Assembly: GCA_016712345.1 (NCBI GenBank)
Contig: JADJRH010000002.1
Span: 620,001 to 684,000 of the forward strand
Direction of reading: 5' to 3'
From: Polyangiaceae bacterium
Lineage (GTDB): Bacteria > Myxococcota_A > Polyangia > Polyangiales > Polyangiaceae
Length of the DNA stretch: 64,000 bases
Part shown: one piece after another, positions 43,316-52,549 of the stretch
How positions within the stretch are numbered: position 1 is the first letter of the stretch
How the letters are laid out: every line of letters begins with the position of its first letter
Program-made: the position numbers and the translations under genes
Notes under the pieces: generated by a model
The model's database searches: none
What the model saw: only the letters and a program-made list of their open reading frames with translations
Told to the model about the DNA's origin: nothing

Positions 43316-44449
43316 TTAACACCCTACCACGTGCACCGTTTTGCCCAACACATCCACGGTGCGCGTGGTTAACTTTTCTTCCCATTCCACTTCTTTTCGA
43401 AGGTCAAACAGTACCAAATACCCCTCACCTAACCCCAGGTGATCGAGGTAGCGGTTGAGTTGAGCGAGTGCCAACCCCTCGGTGTGATTGTCGCGCCGGA
43501 GTTTGACTTCAATTGCAAAACGTTGGCTCTTCCACTGAATGAGAATGTCGAGTGCGCCGCGGCCGAGGCCATATTCGCGGTGGATTTGGCCACCACCGTT
43601 GATAACCCTTTGTAAAAACGCCATGAGCATGAGGTGGGGCCCGGCTTCACGATACCCAAATCCTTCGGCCGCCAAATGACCGTCGGTGCGCCAAAACACC
43701 TGCCAAGCCGCCATTAACTTGGGTACATCCAATTCACCATTGGGCTGAACGTAACGAGCCGTGGGCTCTTGAATTTGGGTTTGTTGCTCAAAGGTAAGGG
43801 CGCGCGGAATGACTTCACGGTAGATGGGGTTATCCACTTCATACTGACCTTGGCAAAGCCGCAAGATCCCCATGTCAACGGCGTAGGCCAAATCATCCTG
43901 TAAAAAACCTTCTGAAATGGCGCGTTCACCTTGAAGCATGGGCGCCAAAATGCGCACAATACGCGGTTCGTGAAGGCGAGCAACCAATGAGTCAATGTGC
44001 GAGCGTCTTTCTAGAATGAGGGTTTCTTTGGCGGCCTCAATGTGTTTTTGGGTAATGGGTAGATTTCGATCCGGCGCTTCATGGTTGACTGCCTCGTCGG
44101 CGAGTGCGTTGGTGAGCCACGGGTGGCCCTGCGCCAGGTTCCAAATGGTAGAAATAGCTTCAGGCTCAAAAAGTTGACCGGTGGCCGCTGTGTGTTGACC
44201 TACCAATTCTGCCACGTCGGCTTGGCTAAACGCGCCCAGGCTGACCGCTTCAGCCGAGATGTTGAAAGGGGATGACGTGCCAAGCCAAGACACGACGTCC
44301 CGCACAGTGCGCATGCCTACCAGGACAACGCTGGACGGGAAAGCGTGTTGCCTGCGCGCAATATACCCGGCGCGAATTTGGGTGAGGAAGGAAACCATTG
44401 CCAGGTTTTCACCTGCTCGGGAGGTGCGGCCGTGAGACCTGAACGAGGA
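43316..44449 (-). pseudogene. 5'-truncated AAA ATPase fused to PD-(D/E)XK nuclease domain
   Basis: The frame is open from 44449 to 43316. It reads FLTQIRAGYIARRQHAFPSS, VVLVGMRTVRDVVSW, SPFNISAEAVSLGAFSQADV and HPWLTNALADEAV, matching the second half of the AAA-like ATPases usually annotated as ATP-binding protein. The C-terminal GRGALDILIQWKSQRFAIEVKLRR supplies the D-(E)xK of a PD-(D/E)XK nuclease-like domain. The first 100 or so residues, including Walker A and B, are missing and the frame is closed by a TGA at 44452-44450. No good start or ribosome site is visible. In the family these are thought to be defence- or mobile-element-associated. Probably a dead gene at the 3' side of the TIR operon. 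Confidence 0.7.
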
Positions 44450-44606
44450 TCAACTAGCGTCAGTTGAATTTGCTCAAACAACACCGCATTTATAGGGCCA
44501 CCGCCGCAGTTGTTTTGTCGACCCCAATTGCCGCGTTGTTCCAGTCCTAAAAGAAACGATAGCAGACAACCGCGCTTTGCGAGGCCGGGTATGCCATTGA
44601 AAGCCG

Positions 44607-46859
44607 CTACGTGCGAATTGAGCGCGCCACGCGAAATCCGTTCACCGGCTCAACCGCATGTTCATCGTCGGCGTTGCGCGCGGAGGCGTGCATCCATTCT
44701 TCGCGCGTGTCTCTAAAACTGCCGCCCTTCAGAACACGATTGCGTGCTCCCGGTATGGGCGCTGGAACTCGACCGGGTTCAGGCTGCAAAGGCCCGCGCG
44801 GATCAGTGACTTCTTTCTCGTTTTCATGTTCAAACCCGGCGAACGAGCCCAGGTAGTCCCAACACCATTCCCAGACATTGCCTGTCAGATCCCAGATGCT
44901 TGAATCAGGTTCGTCACTTTGGGGGGGTGTTGCCCCGCGGGGGTGTGCGCGGACAGGGGAGGTTTCTGTTCTACCCGGTTCCGCACCGTTTCCCTCGCCG
45001 CTCCACGCGACCCGATCTCCCAGCGGCCCATCTCCAGCAAAAGCAAAGCGTCGCCCTGAAGTGCCACGCGCTGCAAGTTCCCATTCTGCTTCTGTGGGTA
45101 GACGGTAGCCGTCGGCGTCCCAGTTGCAGCGCAATAACCCCCCGGTGTATGCGTACACTTCAGTGTACCCTTCTAACAACGACAACCGGTTGCAAAATTC
45201 TACAGCGTCGTGAAACGTGACGTTGGTAATAGGGTGGTCAGGGGCTTTATAGTGGCTGCGATTGGCGCCCATTACAGACTCAAATTGAGCCTGTGTGACA
45301 GGGTATTTCCCAAGTTGAAAAGTGGATACAATTGCCTTTTGCGCAGATCTTTTCTTACCTTCGGGGAGCGGCTTTCCAGCCAGATCCCACACCATTCGAA
45401 TGGTATTCCCCGGCACGTTCACCATTTCAACCGTGGTTCTGTCGTGGCGGTTTTGATATTGCTGAACCAATTGATGGGTGAGGTCGCGCACTGACGCGGG
45501 TCTGTTGGCAGGTTCCTGCGAGAGTGCCGAGAGTAAGATATCTTTTAGGGTTGGGTGAACGTCGCGAAGCGATTGGACCAACATCGCCGGCATAGCGAGT
45601 TGTTGAGCTGAGGGAAAGGTGCCGGAAAGGACCACCGCAGTGACAAGCGCCACCCCGTACACATCGGCTTGTTTGCTAGCCAACTTGAGGGTAGACGGCC
45701 GCCGGAGTTCAGGAGCCCAAGATGCCAAGTTCAACCCCAAACTGGAAACATCCACCGAGTCTAAGTCAACACCGGCAAGCATGTGGGGTGAACCAATGCG
45801 AATGCGTCCGTCGGCATGCAGGAAGACCTCCTGTGGCCGAATGTTGCCGTGAACAAACTCGTCAGCTTCGTGCAGGCGCAGAACCTCATTGGCGAGCGCA
45901 ATGGCAATGGGAAGGCGCGCCGCGGGGGGTAACGCTTCACGCAGCAGCAGATCAAGAAGCGTGGGTTCTTGGTTGAGTTCAGAGACGAAGAAGGTAAGGT
46001 CGGATGTGGAAGCCGAAGAACTCAAGCGCCGGACAATGCTTCTGGACTTTAGATCATCCCATTGGGCTAAACGGGCTTCAACTCGGTTCCAAACGGCGTC
46101 TTTTGACTTGACGTTTGGGTGCACAACATGAAGTTGTACAGCCCTCTGTTGCTGAGTATCCCAAGCGGACATCACGGCTGTGCCCCCTCGACGCGACGCC
46201 GCGCGAAGAATAGCAAATTGACCCTGAATGCGCATTCCTGGCTGGAGGGCACACCACTTTTGGGTAGCTTCCGCCGGTTTTTGTTGCTGTTGCATTGGCT
46301 CCTCCACCACACTGTCAGGTTCGTGACTGGGGTCATCCAGGTAGTCATCTGCGGTCTGAAATTCAGGGGACCGCGAGTGAAGGACCACCTGCTGTTCAAG
46401 TTTGGGGTCTAAGATTCCGTGCAGCCCGTTTTCAACTTCAAGCCAGCCGAGGTTGGCCGGCGAAAAGTCGGAGATGGCTTTGGGCCGAGTGGTATCACCA
46501 ACCACTTGAAGGCCGCGGGGTAACGTTTGGGTAGATTCAAGAAACGTACCCTTGAGCGAGCAGGCCCGCACTACGATTGGGACGATGGGCATTCCTCTTG
46601 GGCCCTGATCGATCTCTGCGATGGCGCTGATCAGAACGTCGCTGGCGAGGAACTCGGGACTGATCAGGAGAATGAATACGCCCACCCCGACCGATTGGTG
46701 TCGGCGCCAGCGGGCCAGGTTTTCACCCGGAGGGCAAAGGCCGTCGTGAACCACTTGGATACGATTTTGAAATATCGGTTGCGCGAGCCTGACGTTTGCC
46801 AGTTGGTTCAGGCTGTCCTTGTCGGCCTGAACATTCCAAATCTGAACGCGAATGGCCAT
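44607..46859 (-). CDS. TIR-pseudokinase-FGE-sulfatase fusion, candidate conflict-system effector
   Basis: 750 residues. Residues 1-125 fit a TIR domain: QADKDSLNQLANV, VHDGLCPPGE, and VFILLISPEFLASD, the signature strand; the usual catalytic Glu is not clearly placed. Residues of about 205-470 have a protein-kinase fold without catalytic residues: the beta-3 Lys is replaced (AVQLHVVHP), HRD is HGN (FVHGNIRPQEV) and DFG is IGS. Residues of about 490-750 are a formylglycine-generating-enzyme-like domain (LGKYPVTQAQFESVMG, DGYRLPTEAEWELAARG, GNVWEWCWDY, RVLKGGSF, NGFRVAR). This architecture fits NTP-dependent conflict systems where FGE, kinase-like and TIR modules are mixed. It follows its upstream partner by 2 bp. 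Confidence 0.8.
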   Translation of the reverse strand: MAIRVQIWNVQADKDSLNQLANVRLAQPIFQNRIQVVHDGLCPPGENLARWRRHQSVGVGVFILLISPEFLASDVLISAIAEIDQGPRGMPIVPIVVRACSLKGTFLESTQTLPRGLQVVGDTTRPKAISDFSPANLGWLEVENGLHGILDPKLEQQVVLHSRSPEFQTADDYLDDPSHEPDSVVEEPMQQQQKPAEATQKWCALQPGMRIQGQFAILRAASRRGGTAVMSAWDTQQQRAVQLHVVHPNVKSKDAVWNRVEARLAQWDDLKSRSIVRRLSSSASTSDLTFFVSELNQEPTLLDLLLREALPPAARLPIAIALANEVLRLHEADEFVHGNIRPQEVFLHADGRIRIGSPHMLAGVDLDSVDVSSLGLNLASWAPELRRPSTLKLASKQADVYGVALVTAVVLSGTFPSAQQLAMPAMLVQSLRDVHPTLKDILLSALSQEPANRPASVRDLTHQLVQQYQNRHDRTTVEMVNVPGNTIRMVWDLAGKPLPEGKKRSAQKAIVSTFQLGKYPVTQAQFESVMGANRSHYKAPDHPITNVTFHDAVEFCNRLSLLEGYTEVYAYTGGLLRCNWDADGYRLPTEAEWELAARGTSGRRFAFAGDGPLGDRVAWSGEGNGAEPGRTETSPVRAHPRGATPPQSDEPDSSIWDLTGNVWEWCWDYLGSFAGFEHENEKEVTDPRGPLQPEPGRVPAPIPGARNRVLKGGSFRDTREEWMHASARNADDEHAVEPVNGFRVARSIRT

Positions 46860-46861
46860 GA

Positions 46862-47476
46862 CTAAAATGGTAGGGTTGAATAGGCTACAACGTTCAACAT
46901 GTTGCGACTGTATTGACCGCTGGAGGCTATTTTTTCAACAACTTGTTGACGGGTAGATCCGAGTGGTCCAAATGTGTCTGTGGAGTATGGAACCAACCGA
47001 ACGGGGCATTGGGGTGCCGGCTTAAACGATTGGTCTGTGTACCATACTTCTTTTGCCGAAAAGAGAATTTTTCCAGATTCTACATCACCGGATCCCGACA
47101 CGGCCGCCAAGGCCTCTGTTGAAGTTTGAATGTCGGCGAATGCGACGCCCGAAAAGCGGTTTTCACAAAGGATGGCGCTGCACAACTCGCGCCAGGGGTC
47201 AGGGTAGATAGGTTCTAACATTTGCACTTTGGCCCGAACATAAATCGACTTGACAGTCCAAGCTGCTCGGGCCGCGGTGCGCCAGGCTTCAATACTGGCA
47301 AATGGTTGGGCCGCGGCACGAAATTCTACAATTCCAAGGGGCGGCCATTCAAACTCCGGGAGGAAACGCCACTCGTGGAGGATGTCGCCGTTGTTGCGCC
47401 AAACATACCCGTGACCCACGATCAAACCGGTGCGACCTACCACTTCTAGACTACCCACATCAAACGGGAGTACCAT
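46862..47476 (-). CDS. Unknown protein, first gene of the TIR operon
   Basis: 204 residues. I chose ATG 47476 because GGAGGAG lies eight bases before it; the frame is open further upstream to GTG 47788 but that part is Ser/Thr/His-rich and lacks ribosome sites. It reads MVLPFDVGSLEVVGRTGLIV, then FEWPPLGIVEFRAAAQP, SIEAWRTAARAAWTVK and PDPWRELCSAILCENRFSG. Mixed alpha/beta, soluble, with no motif I recognise. Tight linkage to the TIR fusion suggests a sensor, adaptor or inhibitor of it. Confidence 0.6.
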   Translation of the reverse strand: MVLPFDVGSLEVVGRTGLIVGHGYVWRNNGDILHEWRFLPEFEWPPLGIVEFRAAAQPFASIEAWRTAARAAWTVKSIYVRAKVQMLEPIYPDPWRELCSAILCENRFSGVAFADIQTSTEALAAVSGSGDVESGKILFSAKEVWYTDQSFKPAPQCPVRLVPYSTDTFGPLGSTRQQVVEKIASSGQYSRNMLNVVAYSTLPF

Positions 47477-47853
47477 GCCGCGCGCTCCTCCGGGGTGGCC
47501 ATCTGTTGGCACCGCCTCGAAACTCGCCATTGCAACCAGTATTCCATGACGAGAGTCGGAAAATCTGTGATCGATTTGGCTGGATTTTGGGCCAAAAGGT
47601 GAGGCGCCAGAGGTGTTGAGGCGGGCAGTCGAGGGGAGACTCGCGTTATTTCTTACGAAGGTGCGTTGCGGCGCGCGCGCTTGCGGCGAGTGATTTGAGT
47701 GCGTGGGGTGAATGGATTGGGTAGATTCGGCGAAGGTTGAATGGGTAGATTGGGCGGGCATGTGAAAGGTGGCCGAAAAGTTGCCCACATGGCGGCACAG
47801 TGGGGGAGATGGGCCCCGTGAAGCTTGTTTCGCAGGGTTTTGAGCAGTGGAAA

Positions 47854-47919
47854 GTGTCCAGAAGTGTCCAGAGTGTCCGAACAGTGTCCTGCCGGTCTGG
47901 ACATGATTCGAGGGTGTCC
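47854..47919. promoter_or_regulatory. Phased GTGTCC repeats between the TIR operon and the SH3b gene
   Basis: GTGTCC occurs at 47854, 47864, 47873, 47884 and 47914, the first four at 9-11 bp spacing (one helical turn each). A reversed half (GGACAT) lies near 47899. The cluster sits in the 550-bp divergent region between 47476 and 48025, which has no gene. An operator array is plausible for either gene. Confidence 0.45.
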
Positions 47920-48024
47920 CCTGACCTGCAAAGTTGAGAAACGCGGTGGATCAAGGGGATCGCGTTTGAAGTGGAGGCTGGCACGGGGAGTGTACTAAGG
48001 CGTTTTGGTTAGGAGAATACGCCA

Positions 48025-49122
48025 ATGTGGTCCCATGTGCGCACATTCAGCTTTGCTTCCCTGGTTGCAGTTGTGTCGTTTGGAATGTCCGCGTGCGCAG
48101 CGGCTCCCCAAGATCCCGACTCTGAGGAGTTGAGCGAAGACGTGGGTACACAAGGTGAAGGCGTGACTGGCACGCTCGCCGTTGGCAGCGAGCTGAAGGC
48201 CATGGCGAACGTCAACCTGCGTAGCTCCGCGTCGAAGTCGGCCTCGATCCTTTATACCATTCCTGAAGGCTCGATTGTCACGGTTCAACAGGCGAGCCCG
48301 AGCAACGGCTTTTATAAGATCAAGCACAACGGCACGGTGGGTTGGAGCTACGGTCAATATTACGAACCGACGGGTGGATCGTCGGGTACGGTGAACGCGG
48401 CAACGTTGGTCGCCACGGCCGACGTGAATCTTCGCAAAGGCCCCGACACTTCGTACGCGATTCTGACGGTTGTCCCCACGGGCGCGAGCGTAAAGGTTCT
48501 GAACGCCACTCCGAGCAATGGCTTTTATAACATCGACTATAAAGGCACAGTGGGCTGGAGTTCTGGTAAGTATTATTCCGAAGGTACTGCGGGCGGCGGT
48601 GGAACCAACCCCGATCCCGGAACCAACCCCGATCCCGGAACAAGCACCAAGGCGGACCAGGCCATGACGCGCGCCGAAGCGGGTGTTGGATATTCTTACT
48701 GGTGGGGTCACGGTCGATTCAGCCCGAATGGGCCCACGGCGAGCACCAAAGGTTCGTGTTCAGGTTCGTGCCCTGACTGTTCGCACAGCGGCCAATGGGG
48801 CGGCGACTGCTCGGGCTTCACGGCGAAGGTGTGGCAAGTTCCTTCGAGCAACACCGACATGACGGTGGACTCGCATCCGTACAGCACGGCCGACTTTGAT
48901 AACGACACCAGCCAATGGTCAACCGTGTCGCGTTCCAACCTGAAAAAGGCCGACGCACTTGTGTACCGCAGCGGCGGTGCCGGTCATATCTTTGTGTACT
49001 CAAAGGGTGACGGCTGGGGCTCGATGTACGCGTACGAGTGCCGCGGTTGCTCGGCCGGTTGCGTGAAGGGTTACCGCACGGCATCGTCGTCTTACCATGC
49101 GATTCGCCGTTCGGGTTATTGA
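48025..49122 (+). CDS. Lipoprotein with two SH3b domains and an NlpC/P60-like peptidase domain
   Basis: 365 residues. Signal with lipobox FGMSACAA. Two SH3b repeats (ANVNLRSSASKSASILYTIPEG...VGWSYGQYY and ADVNLRKGPDTSYAILTVVPTG...VGWSSGKYY) bind peptidoglycan. A duplicated NPDPGT linker leads to a catalytic domain: GGDCSGFTAKVWQ carries the Cys, and AGHIFVYSKGDGWG the His of the NlpC/P60 fold. Several extra Cys (CSGSCPDCSHS, CRGCSAGC) suggest disulphides. It is likely a cell-wall amidase or endopeptidase on the envelope. Confidence 0.85.
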   Translation: MWSHVRTFSFASLVAVVSFGMSACAAAPQDPDSEELSEDVGTQGEGVTGTLAVGSELKAMANVNLRSSASKSASILYTIPEGSIVTVQQASPSNGFYKIKHNGTVGWSYGQYYEPTGGSSGTVNAATLVATADVNLRKGPDTSYAILTVVPTGASVKVLNATPSNGFYNIDYKGTVGWSSGKYYSEGTAGGGGTNPDPGTNPDPGTSTKADQAMTRAEAGVGYSYWWGHGRFSPNGPTASTKGSCSGSCPDCSHSGQWGGDCSGFTAKVWQVPSSNTDMTVDSHPYSTADFDNDTSQWSTVSRSNLKKADALVYRSGGAGHIFVYSKGDGWGSMYAYECRGCSAGCVKGYRTASSSYHAIRRSGY

Positions 49123-49163
49123 GATCTGACTCAACAAGCGCGACGGATTGATCGTTGAAACGC

Positions 49164-49196
49164 ACGGCCACCCGACGGGGTGGCCGTTGTGTTTTT
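49164..49196 (+). terminator. Rho-independent terminator after the SH3b gene
   Basis: Perfect 10-bp stem ACGGCCACCC / GGGTGGCCGT with loop GACG, followed by TGTGTTTTT. It lies 42 bp after the stop codon. Confidence 0.85.
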
Positions 49197-49345
49197 GTCG
49201 CGCCCGCCGGTGGGAAGGTTTGATCATCCAGAGCTTCCAAACCTTCCAATAAGGAATGCTCTGAAACGCGCCGTTTCCTGGCTTTTCCGATCTGTAGGAA
49301 TGTTTCTATTTTCCTATCGCTTCTTTTAGGACTAGGATCTCGGAC

Positions 49346-50425
49346 ATGCGCAAGCGCGCCCCACTTCTGGTGTTACTCGCAGCGGCGGCGCTGCTGATTT
49401 TTTATTGGACATTTGGCAAAAAAACCAACCCGTCGGGTCAAACGGCGAGTGGGTCGGGTGTGTCGAGTTCGGGCACGGCACCTGACAAAACCGGGGGTGG
49501 TGTGTCGGGTAAAAAGGGGCTGGGTAGGCCGGCTTCGTCGGCGGGAAAGGTGGCCAACGGCAAGGCCGTTTTCACCTCCAAGTGGGGTGCGGGAGAGGGT
49601 GAACTTGGACACGAGCGCCCGCAGGAAGGCGCGCCCTTGGGGCCAATGAGCGTGGTGACCGATGGGAAGGGAAGGCTGGTCATTCTCGATACGGTCAATG
49701 GTAGAGTTGTTCGACGGGGGATGGATGGTAAACTCGACAGTGAAGTGAAGATCGGTCTGCTCGACCCGCAGGACATGGCGGTTGCGCAGGACGGCTCCAT
49801 GGCGGTGCTTGACCGCTTTGCCGACAAAAAAGTGGCGGTGTACGACGAGACGGGCGCCCTGAAAGGGGAGCTGCCGCTGGTTGGGGAGGGTATTGAAGAC
49901 GTGGGGGATGTGACGGGCGTTTTTGTGGATGGCAGCGATGTGTACGCAGAGAAAGAACACGGTCCACTGGTAAGGGTGGGGTCTACCAGTGGTGAACCCG
50001 CGGAGCCTCAAACCGAAATTCCGGGTAGACCGAGCCGGGACGGTTTGTCTTACCTCTTGGCAGGGATTATCGACGGGCCGGCGGGTAGGGTGTATGTTGC
50101 GTCTATCGAAAAAGCGACCAAATCGCAGCGCTTTACAAGGGAGCTTCGGCAACCTTACTTTGTTCACGCGATTGTGCTCCTCGACACTGACAAAACCGGG
50201 ATGATTTATTTTGGTACAGCGGTGGAGCAACCGGACGGATCCCAATCGGTGCTACTTTCGTGTTTGGAACCGATAAAGGGGAACGTTGTTGGAACGGTCA
50301 CGTTGCCGGCAAACACGCTTCCTGAAGAGACAACCCGCGACTTTGCGGTGCTCGACGACGGGGGCGTTGTGTACTCTTTGCGCGCGGAGTCTGGGGTAAG
50401 TTATTTGTATTATGACTGCGAGTGA
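49346..50425 (+). CDS. Membrane-anchored NHL-like beta-propeller protein
   Basis: 359 residues. An N-terminal helix (APLLVLLAAAALLIFYWTFG) anchors it, a Gly/Ser linker follows, then propeller repeats (GPMSVVTDGKGRLVILDTVNGRVVRRG, DPQDMAVAQDGSMAVLDRF, TGVFVDGSDVYAE) of the NHL/6-bladed type. Its last 16 bases overlap the convergent gene at 50410. Role unknown. Confidence 0.75.
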   Translation: MRKRAPLLVLLAAAALLIFYWTFGKKTNPSGQTASGSGVSSSGTAPDKTGGGVSGKKGLGRPASSAGKVANGKAVFTSKWGAGEGELGHERPQEGAPLGPMSVVTDGKGRLVILDTVNGRVVRRGMDGKLDSEVKIGLLDPQDMAVAQDGSMAVLDRFADKKVAVYDETGALKGELPLVGEGIEDVGDVTGVFVDGSDVYAEKEHGPLVRVGSTSGEPAEPQTEIPGRPSRDGLSYLLAGIIDGPAGRVYVASIEKATKSQRFTRELRQPYFVHAIVLLDTDKTGMIYFGTAVEQPDGSQSVLLSCLEPIKGNVVGTVTLPANTLPEETTRDFAVLDDGGVVYSLRAESGVSYLYYDCE

Positions 50426-51111
50426 GACTGCGCGGCGGATGTGGTTTGGTTTGCCAAGGCGGCGAGGTCCGACGTTTCTAGAACGCGTTTTGGGGCGCCG
50501 TTGCGGGCGATTTGGAGCAAGGCTAAGCCAACCTCTCGGGTGTTGGTAACGAGGCCGGGGGCGAGGCGTTTCCATACAGGGTAGAGTGGACCCATGGCCG
50601 CGTACATGGCTCGGTAGAGGCCGGTTTTGGAACGAATTCCGTCGAGCGGCTGGATGTAGCCGGGCCGTGCCATGTAGGCCTTTTCAAAGGGTAAGGCGAG
50701 GAGGGCATTTTCTGTTTTGCCTTTGACGCGGGCCCACATGGAGCGCCCTTTCTCCGTGCTGTCGGTGCCTGCGCCGGAGATGTACACAAAGACGGTTTGG
50801 GGCGCGACTCGACTCAGGGCGGTGCCAAACGCGAGAGTATAGTCATACGTAATGTGGGTATAGTCGGCTTCTGACATGCCGGACGACGAGACGCCCAGGC
50901 AGAAAAAACAGGCGTCATGGCCCGTGAGTTGTTGTTCAACAGTGGAGAAGTTGGTGAAGTCTGAATGGAGGATTTCTTTGACTTTGGGGTGGGTGACACC
51001 GGTAGAACTTCGCCCGAGGATGGTCACCCCGTTGACATCGGGTGCGAGGAGGCACTGCCCGAGGACTCCTTGACCAATCATCCCGGTGGCGCCGAGGAGG
51101 AGAATGTTCAT
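50410..51111 (-). CDS. NAD(P)-binding Rossmann protein (SDR/NmrA-like epimerase family)
   Basis: 233 residues from ATG 51111. MNILLLGATGMIGQGVLGQCL is the GxxGxxG Rossmann motif of atypical SDRs; VFVYISGAGTDSTEKGRSMWARVKGKTENALL has the S-G-A then K region of this group, and YMARPGYIQPLDG is typical of short NAD(P)-binding proteins annotated as epimerase or oxidoreductase HTATIP2-like. The substrate is unknown. The longer frame upstream of this ATG is not supported. Confidence 0.85.
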   Translation of the reverse strand: MNILLLGATGMIGQGVLGQCLLAPDVNGVTILGRSSTGVTHPKVKEILHSDFTNFSTVEQQLTGHDACFFCLGVSSSGMSEADYTHITYDYTLAFGTALSRVAPQTVFVYISGAGTDSTEKGRSMWARVKGKTENALLALPFEKAYMARPGYIQPLDGIRSKTGLYRAMYAAMGPLYPVWKRLAPGLVTNTREVGLALLQIARNGAPKRVLETSDLAALANQTTSAAQSHSQS

Positions 51112-51238
51112 GGGCGGGATGATGGCGCGGCGAGCGCCCTTTTGTAAAGCGGGAGAGCGCTTTTTTGAAGGGTTTGGCAGCGGGGAAATTTTTCGGTCAT
51201 AAAAAGCGCGCGGCCCGGCCACAAACGGGGCAGGAGCC

Positions 51239-52549
51239 ATGCAAACGAACGAAACGCAGCCGGTGGGAACGAGAGCGTGGGCGCGCAGCGGCGGTCTACG
51301 AAAGCTCTCGACATGTCTCGCGTTGGTCACTCCAATGATGTGGAGTGTTGAGGCCGGTGCTCACCCCGAGCCGGCCGACGAGCTTCATGTGGCGGTGCAC
51401 GCTCCCGGTGGAAAGGGCTGCATTTCAGGCGAAAAACTGAAAGTGGCGGTTCAGAAAAAGATCGGCTCGGGCAGAGTTCGAAAAACGGTGGACGTTCGCA
51501 TTCAGACGAACGATCCCGAACCGGGTTGGACAGCCGAGGTTGCGGTTGCCGGGAAAGCCGGACAGCGATCTGTAAAAACGCAAAGCTCGTGCAGTGAGTT
51601 GGACGATGGGCTTGTGCTAGTGGTGAGTATGTTGGTGGACCCTGAAGAGGAAGGTCCGCCCCCGCCGCCACCCAAGGGCAAGAAAAATTCTACCGAATCT
51701 GACGAGGACGAAGAAGACTCGTGGGGGGCGACGAAACCTACCCAAGAGGAGGTGGACGATTCGGAGGGGAAGTCAACTCCCCCGAAAAAAGGCACTCCCG
51801 ACGACAAACCCAAGGGAAGCGAGAAGAAGCCGGAACCGGTGCAAAACAAGCCCGGACAGAACAAACCGGGATCGAACAACGGTGGGGAGGATGACAAAAA
51901 TCTGGAAGGGGACGAAGGGGAGGGCGGCAAGAAAAACGACGACGAAGGGACGGGTAAGGACAAAGATAAAACGCCCAAGTCGGACGGTAAGGTGCAGTTT
52001 GGACTGGGCGGGAGTTTTGTTTATACCATGGGAATGGCGCCGGTTGGGCTTCCGGGCGCTCGCGCCTACTTGGAGTGGCTGGCCCCAACGCCTATAACGG
52101 TTGAAGCTGGATTTACCTACCACGCGGCCTATTCGGAAGGCTGGGCATTCGGGGCAACCATGGTGCAACGTCAAATGGAAGCCAAAGGGGTAGACTTGAA
52201 AGCCTGCCCGGCAAACGTATCGAACTCATGGCTTCGCATGAGCGGTTGCGCTGGGGTTGAGGCAACTTGGGTGAGTCATTCTTCCAGTAGCGAAAATCTG
52301 AATCCGCCGATGGATGGCTCGTATTGGCCTGAATATTATTCATCTGAGGAGTTGGTCATTTCTCCCTCAGCGGAGGTGCGCTTGGATCTGAAAGTGTTCT
52401 CATGGTTGAGAGCGCGCGTGGGGGCAGGGCTCTTGGTGCCTGTAAACCCAACATCGTGGGTGTTGTCTGCGGAGTTCCCGTCGAATCAAATGATGGAGCC
52501 GGTGATCTTTCAGGGGCAGGTGGGCATCCAAGTGGTTCTTCCCCCGTGA
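51239..52549 (+). CDS. Outer-membrane-like protein with long charged linker, sigma operon
   Basis: 436 residues; GGCAGGAGCC is the ribosome site. A signal-like N-terminus (LALVTPMMWSVEAGAHP) precedes a beta domain (ELHVAVHAPGGKGCISGEKL, to VVSMLVDPEE), then about 125 residues rich in Pro, Lys, Glu, Asp and Gly. The C-terminal 190 residues look like a beta-barrel (VQFGLGGSFVYTMGMAPVG, PITVEAGFTYHAAYSEG, FQGQVGIQVVLPP). The same order, OMP-sigma-regulator, is often seen in Polyangia. It overlaps the sigma gene by GTGA. Confidence 0.72.
   Translation: MQTNETQPVGTRAWARSGGLRKLSTCLALVTPMMWSVEAGAHPEPADELHVAVHAPGGKGCISGEKLKVAVQKKIGSGRVRKTVDVRIQTNDPEPGWTAEVAVAGKAGQRSVKTQSSCSELDDGLVLVVSMLVDPEEEGPPPPPPKGKKNSTESDEDEEDSWGATKPTQEEVDDSEGKSTPPKKGTPDDKPKGSEKKPEPVQNKPGQNKPGSNNGGEDDKNLEGDEGEGGKKNDDEGTGKDKDKTPKSDGKVQFGLGGSFVYTMGMAPVGLPGARAYLEWLAPTPITVEAGFTYHAAYSEGWAFGATMVQRQMEAKGVDLKACPANVSNSWLRMSGCAGVEATWVSHSSSSENLNPPMDGSYWPEYYSSEELVISPSAEVRLDLKVFSWLRARVGAGLLVPVNPTSWVLSAEFPSNQMMEPVIFQGQVGIQVVLPP

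Noticed and set aside
44607..44760. C-terminus of the TIR-pseudokinase-FGE protein as a second DGR target
   Set aside because: Its codons show no NNC bias, and no template repeat or reverse transcriptase is near.
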